8,012 nucleotides of DNA, from positions 1 to 8,012 of the forward strand of contig CAMALN010000063.1 in NCBI GenBank assembly GCA_945836565.1, written 5' to 3'. Each line of letters opens with the position of its first letter. Within the stretch, counting starts at the first letter, position 1. This document shows, one piece after another, positions 6,722-8,012 of this stretch. The notes beneath the pieces were generated by a model. It had not been told where the DNA came from. It saw nothing but the letters and a program-made list of their open reading frames with translations, and did no database searches. Source of the DNA: an uncultured Lachnospiraceae bacterium (lineage in GTDB: Bacteria > Bacillota > Clostridia > Lachnospirales > Lachnospiraceae). Made by a program: the position numbers and the translations under genes.

Positions 6722-8012
6722 ATGACAGAAGATGATAAAAAAAACAAAACAAAAACAGGTATTAATCTGTCGGGAATATCGATTGTTATAATGCTTTTGG
6801 CGATGGCCGCTGCGATAATTATGTTGATTATGTCGGCGAAGGATGAGGTATATAATGAAAATGAAAGAGCTGCTTCCGGATACATAACCATAGAGAACTA
6901 TACCTGCAATGAAATTGAGGATTCCGAGGCACCTATAGGAGTCATAAAGGAATATGTATTTGGACTTGATGAAACGATTGCTATCGATACAAAGCTGGCA
7001 TTTTATACAGTTCATCAGTATGTTGAGGTGTGGCTGGACAATGAGCCGGTGTTCAGCCTGAAACCCTCTGAAGATAACCGGTTAAGCAAGACCGTAGGCA
7101 GCAACTGGGTAATGATACCTATATATCGTGAGGATGAGGGAAAAGAAGTGCGGGTTGAAATCACACCTGTATACGAAAGCTTTAGGAATAGGGAGGTTGA
7201 GTTCCTTTTAGGCTCAGGGCTTGCGATATACAGAGACCGTCTGTCGAAGGATTTGCCACAGCTTATCTTGAGTGTCATGGCAATATTTGTCGGTCTTGTA
7301 TTCATATGTGTTGCGGGCTATAGCCAGCTTCGCAAGCATCATGGAAAGGGACTTATATATCTTGGCGTTTTTTCAGCGATGCTTGGAGTATGGAGACTTA
7401 CGGATACGAGATTCACACCATTTATTTTCCCTAAGCATTCTGTATTGATGTTTTACCTGTCAGTCACGATGCTTATGCTTGGTATGATTCCTCTTATGAA
7501 ATGGATGGAGGAGTATTACAGCGAGAAGAGCAGAAGAATAATGGATAGATATTGCGTCCTGTCCACCATTGTAGCTATGATACAGATGTCGTGTCAGTTT
7601 GCAGGGATAGCGGATATTCGAGATACTCTTATAATTACACATATTATGATAGCAATCGGCGTCATAACCGCAATAGGAGCTGCAATATATGAGAAAGTAG
7701 TATATCCCCAAAGGGCGAAGGCAAAGGTGGGAAATAAGCTACCTTATATCTGTGTGGCGGGAGTGGTGGCAGATGTCATTGCATTCTATGTGAAGGGTAA
7801 TTCGTCAGGACTTTTGTTTTCATTGTTGGCGTTTTTGCTGTACATAGTTATAATGGGAATAGCGACCTTATTTAACTACAGTGAGCAGGAGCTTGTGCTT
7901 GCGGAGAAGGAGCATGAGCTTGCAGAAAAGGACAGGAAGCTTACGGAAAGACGTATCGCCTCTATGATGAGCCAGATACGCAGCCATTTTATATTTAATG
8001 TCCTTACAACCA
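6722..8012 (+). CDS. 7TM sensor histidine kinase, LytS/YehU type (3' end outside window)
   Basis: An open frame of 430 complete codons runs to the window edge without a stop. Order of parts: short cytoplasmic start, TM1 (about 18-38), extracellular domain (about 40-177), seven TM segments (about 179-201, 209-225, 240-260, 277-295, 302-322, 341-357 and 362-384), a coiled coil (about 388-415) and the start of a His_kinase (PF06580) domain. The H-box reads SQIRSHFIFNVL, with H422 as the expected phosphoacceptor (codon 7985-7987); the catalytic ATPase domain lies beyond the edge. The outer domain has alternating beta-strand patterns such as VEVWLDNEPVFSL and KEVRVEITPVY, suggesting a jelly-roll ligand domain like those of 7TMR-DISM receptors. 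The start is firm: AAGGGAG ends 7 nt before the ATG. Kinases of this class normally pair with a LytTR response regulator, expected downstream. The ligand is unknown, and a role in sensing the ABC substrate is speculation. Confidence 0.9.
   Translation, partial: MTEDDKKNKTKTGINLSGISIVIMLLAMAAAIIMLIMSAKDEVYNENERAASGYITIENYTCNEIEDSEAPIGVIKEYVFGLDETIAIDTKLAFYTVHQYVEVWLDNEPVFSLKPSEDNRLSKTVGSNWVMIPIYREDEGKEVRVEITPVYESFRNREVEFLLGSGLAIYRDRLSKDLPQLILSVMAIFVGLVFICVAGYSQLRKHHGKGLIYLGVFSAMLGVWRLTDTRFTPFIFPKHSVLMFYLSVTMLMLGMIPLMKWMEEYYSEKSRRIMDRYCVLSTIVAMIQMSCQFAGIADIRDTLIITHIMIAIGVITAIGAAIYEKVVYPQRAKAKVGNKLPYICVAGVVADVIAFYVKGNSSGLLFSLLAFLLYIVIMGIATLFNYSEQELVLAEKEHELAEKDRKLTERRIASMMSQIRSHFIFNVLTT

Noticed and set aside
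6652..7711. Several minus-strand open frames (6652-6891, 6701-7015, 7015-7305, 7460-7711)
   Set aside because: All are antisense shadows of the plus-strand histidine kinase frame, which has a good ribosome site, TM pattern and H-box.

Overview
The window looks like chromosomal DNA of a low-to-mid GC Gram-positive anaerobe of the Clostridia, most likely family Lachnospiraceae. I infer this from A+T-leaning codon use with strong AGGAG-type ribosome sites, a clostridial style of PTS Enzyme I and HPr, a small PF06541-type membrane protein of a kind I associate with this family, and a 7TM LytS-type histidine kinase of a kind common there. This is recognition by eye, not a database match.

Layout. 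Positions 5-829 encode a Cof-type HAD phosphatase. It is followed after 24 bp by ptsH (854-1108, HPr) and, after a hairpin-containing gap, by ptsI (1215-2828, Enzyme I). These are the two general proteins of the PEP:sugar phosphotransferase system and carry phosphate from PEP to the sugar-specific EII complexes. ptsI ends in a clear rho-independent terminator (2830-2879). An extended -10 promoter candidate follows at once, then a two-gene ABC module: an ATPase (2924-3628) and an 817-residue FtsX/MacB-type permease (3670-6123). The two should assemble as a type VII (MacB/LolCDE-like) mechanotransmission or export complex of unknown substrate.

A short convergent gene on the minus strand (6148-6633) encodes a four-helix membrane protein of the PF06541 type. 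It is separated from the permease stop by only 24 bp, and that gap is almost entirely an inverted partial copy of the ptsI terminator stem. Divergently, from 6722 to beyond the window end, runs a sensor histidine kinase: one N-terminal TM segment, an extracellular beta-rich domain, seven TM segments, a coiled coil, then a LytS-type H-box that is cut off by the window edge. A LytTR-type response regulator downstream would be expected but is not in view.

Most of the window is ordinary housekeeping and transport content. I see no clear undescribed system. The points most worth a second look are an HPr with Lys in place of the HPr-kinase target Ser46, the hairpin splitting ptsH from ptsI, a pair of inverted repeat copies that bracket the ABC module, and a three-unit 13-bp tandem repeat that ends just before the permease start codon.
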